Below, in pieces: positions 63,007 through 64,000 of a stretch of DNA of 64,000 nucleotides. Under the pieces are notes generated by a model. The model had not been told where the DNA came from. It worked only from the letters and a program-made list of their open reading frames with translations, and made no database searches. The stretch lies in NCBI GenBank assembly GCA_028291515.1, contig JAQGHU010000012.1, forward strand, positions 1 through 64,000. Reading direction: 5' to 3'. A program made the translations under genes and the position numbers. This stretch comes from Schlesneria sp. GTDB taxonomy: Bacteria; Planctomycetota; Planctomycetia; Planctomycetales; Planctomycetaceae. Each line of letters begins with the position of its first letter. The first letter of the stretch is position 1.

Positions 63007-63846
63007 ATGAAGTTGCACTACTGGCCGCAGGCTCCCAATTTTGGTGATCAACTGAATCCGTGGCTGTGGAGCAAATTGCTGCCTGGTTACTTCGACAACT
63101 CCGATGACAAACTCTTCGTCGGCATCGGCACATTGTTGAACTCCGAACTGGACAAGCACCAGGACAAGACCAAGATTGTTTTTGGTTCGGGTGTCGGATA
63201 TGGGAATTCGATTCCCCGTGTCGATGACAAATGGAAGTTTTACTTTGTACGAGGACCCTTGTCCGCCAAAGCTCTGGACATAGATCCTAAGCTGGCTCTC
63301 ACCGATGCCGCGATTCTGACGAAGCTTGTTCTGACAACGACTCCCGAGAAGAAATACCAATTCGGTTTCTGTCCGCACTGGGAGACCCGCTCGAAAGCTC
63401 TCGAGAATCTCTGTACCGAGCTGGGCATTCTCTATGTCGATCCGTTTAGTTCCGTGGATGCGGTACTGGAAAAGATCGGTAGCGTGGAAACACTGATCAC
63501 CGAGGCGATGCATGGGGCGATTTTCGCCGACTTCCTGAGAGTCCCCTGGGTTCCTGTTTATTCCGGCTCGAATATTCTTCAATTCAAATGGCAGGACTGG
63601 TGCCAATCGGTCCAGGTCGAGTACCGGCCACAACACGTTTCTTTGCCCTACGACCGGCCGCTACATCAGCTGGAGTTTGTCCTCAAGATTCACAGCCGGA
63701 TTAAGAGAAAACTGTCATCAAGAGCACTCAAGAAATTGACAGTGAACGCGAAACCCATGCTCAGCAGCAATCGCGTTTTCGAAGGACTGCTTGAACGCGC
63801 TCAAGAAAAGCTAGAGGCGTTTAAGACGGACTTTAAGGCGAGCTGA
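63007..63846 (+). CDS. Polysaccharide pyruvyl transferase-family protein
   Basis: 279 residues. The N-terminus FGDQLNPWLWSKLLPGYF and the downstream GSGVGYGN, FYFVRGPLSAKAL, LTDAAIL and EAMHGAIFADFLRVPWVPVY blocks fit the PS_pyruv_trans (CsaB-like) fold. The His of EAMHGAI is the catalytic-type His. These enzymes move pyruvyl (from PEP) or a related group onto surface sugars. It is a stand-alone gene with a hydrophilic Lys-rich C-terminus. The ATG at 63007 has no strong Shine-Dalgarno but is the first in frame and fits the family start. Confidence 0.85.
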   Translation: MKLHYWPQAPNFGDQLNPWLWSKLLPGYFDNSDDKLFVGIGTLLNSELDKHQDKTKIVFGSGVGYGNSIPRVDDKWKFYFVRGPLSAKALDIDPKLALTDAAILTKLVLTTTPEKKYQFGFCPHWETRSKALENLCTELGILYVDPFSSVDAVLEKIGSVETLITEAMHGAIFADFLRVPWVPVYSGSNILQFKWQDWCQSVQVEYRPQHVSLPYDRPLHQLEFVLKIHSRIKRKLSSRALKKLTVNAKPMLSSNRVFEGLLERAQEKLEAFKTDFKAS

Positions 63847-63914
63847 CGCAATTCGAGACTAGGTCGTTTAACGGCGCGGGCATCGCCCTGCGAGAGCAGA
63901 TAAACGATCGCTAC

Positions 63915-64000
63915 TCATTTTTCCGAATGCTTCACCGCTTCGATTTTCTTTGGCTTCACCAGGGAACGCAGTGTCTTTACTGGTACGCAGGACTTGAAGA
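63915..64000 (-). CDS. Possible C-terminal end of a minus-strand gene (partial)
   Basis: On the minus strand a frame is open from the window edge to a TGA at 63915-63917. It codes for at least 28 residues ending in a Lys-rich tail (SLVKPKKIEAVKHSEK). Such charged tails are usual at the ends of real proteins, but the segment is too short to judge, and a second frame on the same strand is open too. Treated as possible only. Confidence 0.3.
   Translation of the reverse strand, partial: FKSCVPVKTLRSLVKPKKIEAVKHSEK

Noticed and set aside
1-64000. tRNA, rRNA or known riboswitch genes
   Set aside because: No cloverleaf with a T-loop GGTTCRA and matching acceptor stem, and no ribosomal RNA core sequence, was seen on either strand by eye.

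Overview
The window comes from a planctomycete, most likely order Planctomycetales. Three separate loci encode the lineage-typical pairs of CxxCH-bearing proteins with DUF1549/DUF1553 or DUF1592 domains and their DUF1501/DUF1552 partners. There is also a fused ResB-CcsA cytochrome c synthase, a Tat-exported Gfo/Idh/MocA oxidoreductase, several secreted proteins of unknown function, a RDD/SpoIIM/DUF4129/DUF4350/MoxR/DUF58 operon, and moderately high GC throughout. No rRNA, tRNA or CRISPR array was seen. All family assignments are from motif recognition by eye; nothing was searched.

Layout. 1-0.6 kb: 3' end of an IS3-family transposase. 0.8-5.1 kb: a long Hsp70-like ATPase convergent with an aldehyde dehydrogenase. 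5.2-7.0 kb: an HD-domain hydrolase divergent from a GlxA-type AraC regulator, with an inverted repeat between them. 7.2-8.9 kb: two small secreted proteins and an ArsR regulator with an operator-like inverted repeat just before its start. 9.0-18.3 kb: two planctomycete cytochrome loci (DUF1592-DUF1552-unknown, then DUF1549/DUF1553-DUF1501). 18.7-26.9 kb: an unusual signal peptidase I, a Gfo/Idh/MocA oxidoreductase, a membrane protein, a HemW-like protein and two secreted unknowns. 27.0-31.9 kb: a LolD-like ATPase, convergent with an ExbB/ExbD operon in which a two-gene cassette (ExbD plus a double-anchored protein) is present twice. 32.2-34.2 kb: a DTW-type protein, a zinc-ribbon protein and an RDD protein. 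34.2-41.0 kb: a tightly overlapping operon of RDD, SpoIIM-like, membrane protein, DUF4129, DUF4350, MoxR and DUF58. 41.0-44.5 kb: a disturbed patch with an acyltransferase lying between the intact DUF58 3' end and a broken second copy of that end, followed by an LRR gene that looks frame-split and carries a fresh-looking 21-bp tandem duplication. 44.5-52.3 kb: a VWA protein, the CcsBA-type synthase, a lipoprotein, a methyltransferase and a ComEA-like protein. 52.5-57.3 kb: a YhaO/YhaN (SbcD/SbcC-like) nuclease-ATPase pair. 57.3-62.7 kb: a third cytochrome locus with a Uma2-family gene between its two partners. 63.0-63.8 kb: a polysaccharide pyruvyl transferase-like protein, then the possible end of a minus-strand gene.

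How the parts fit. Fused ResB-CcsA is a heme ligation machine for exported CxxCH proteins, and the three cytochrome loci encode plausible clients. The ExbB/ExbD operon is a proton-driven energy transducer whose duplicated partner protein is uncharacterised. It and the DUF58 3'-end duplication are the two observations I would follow first.
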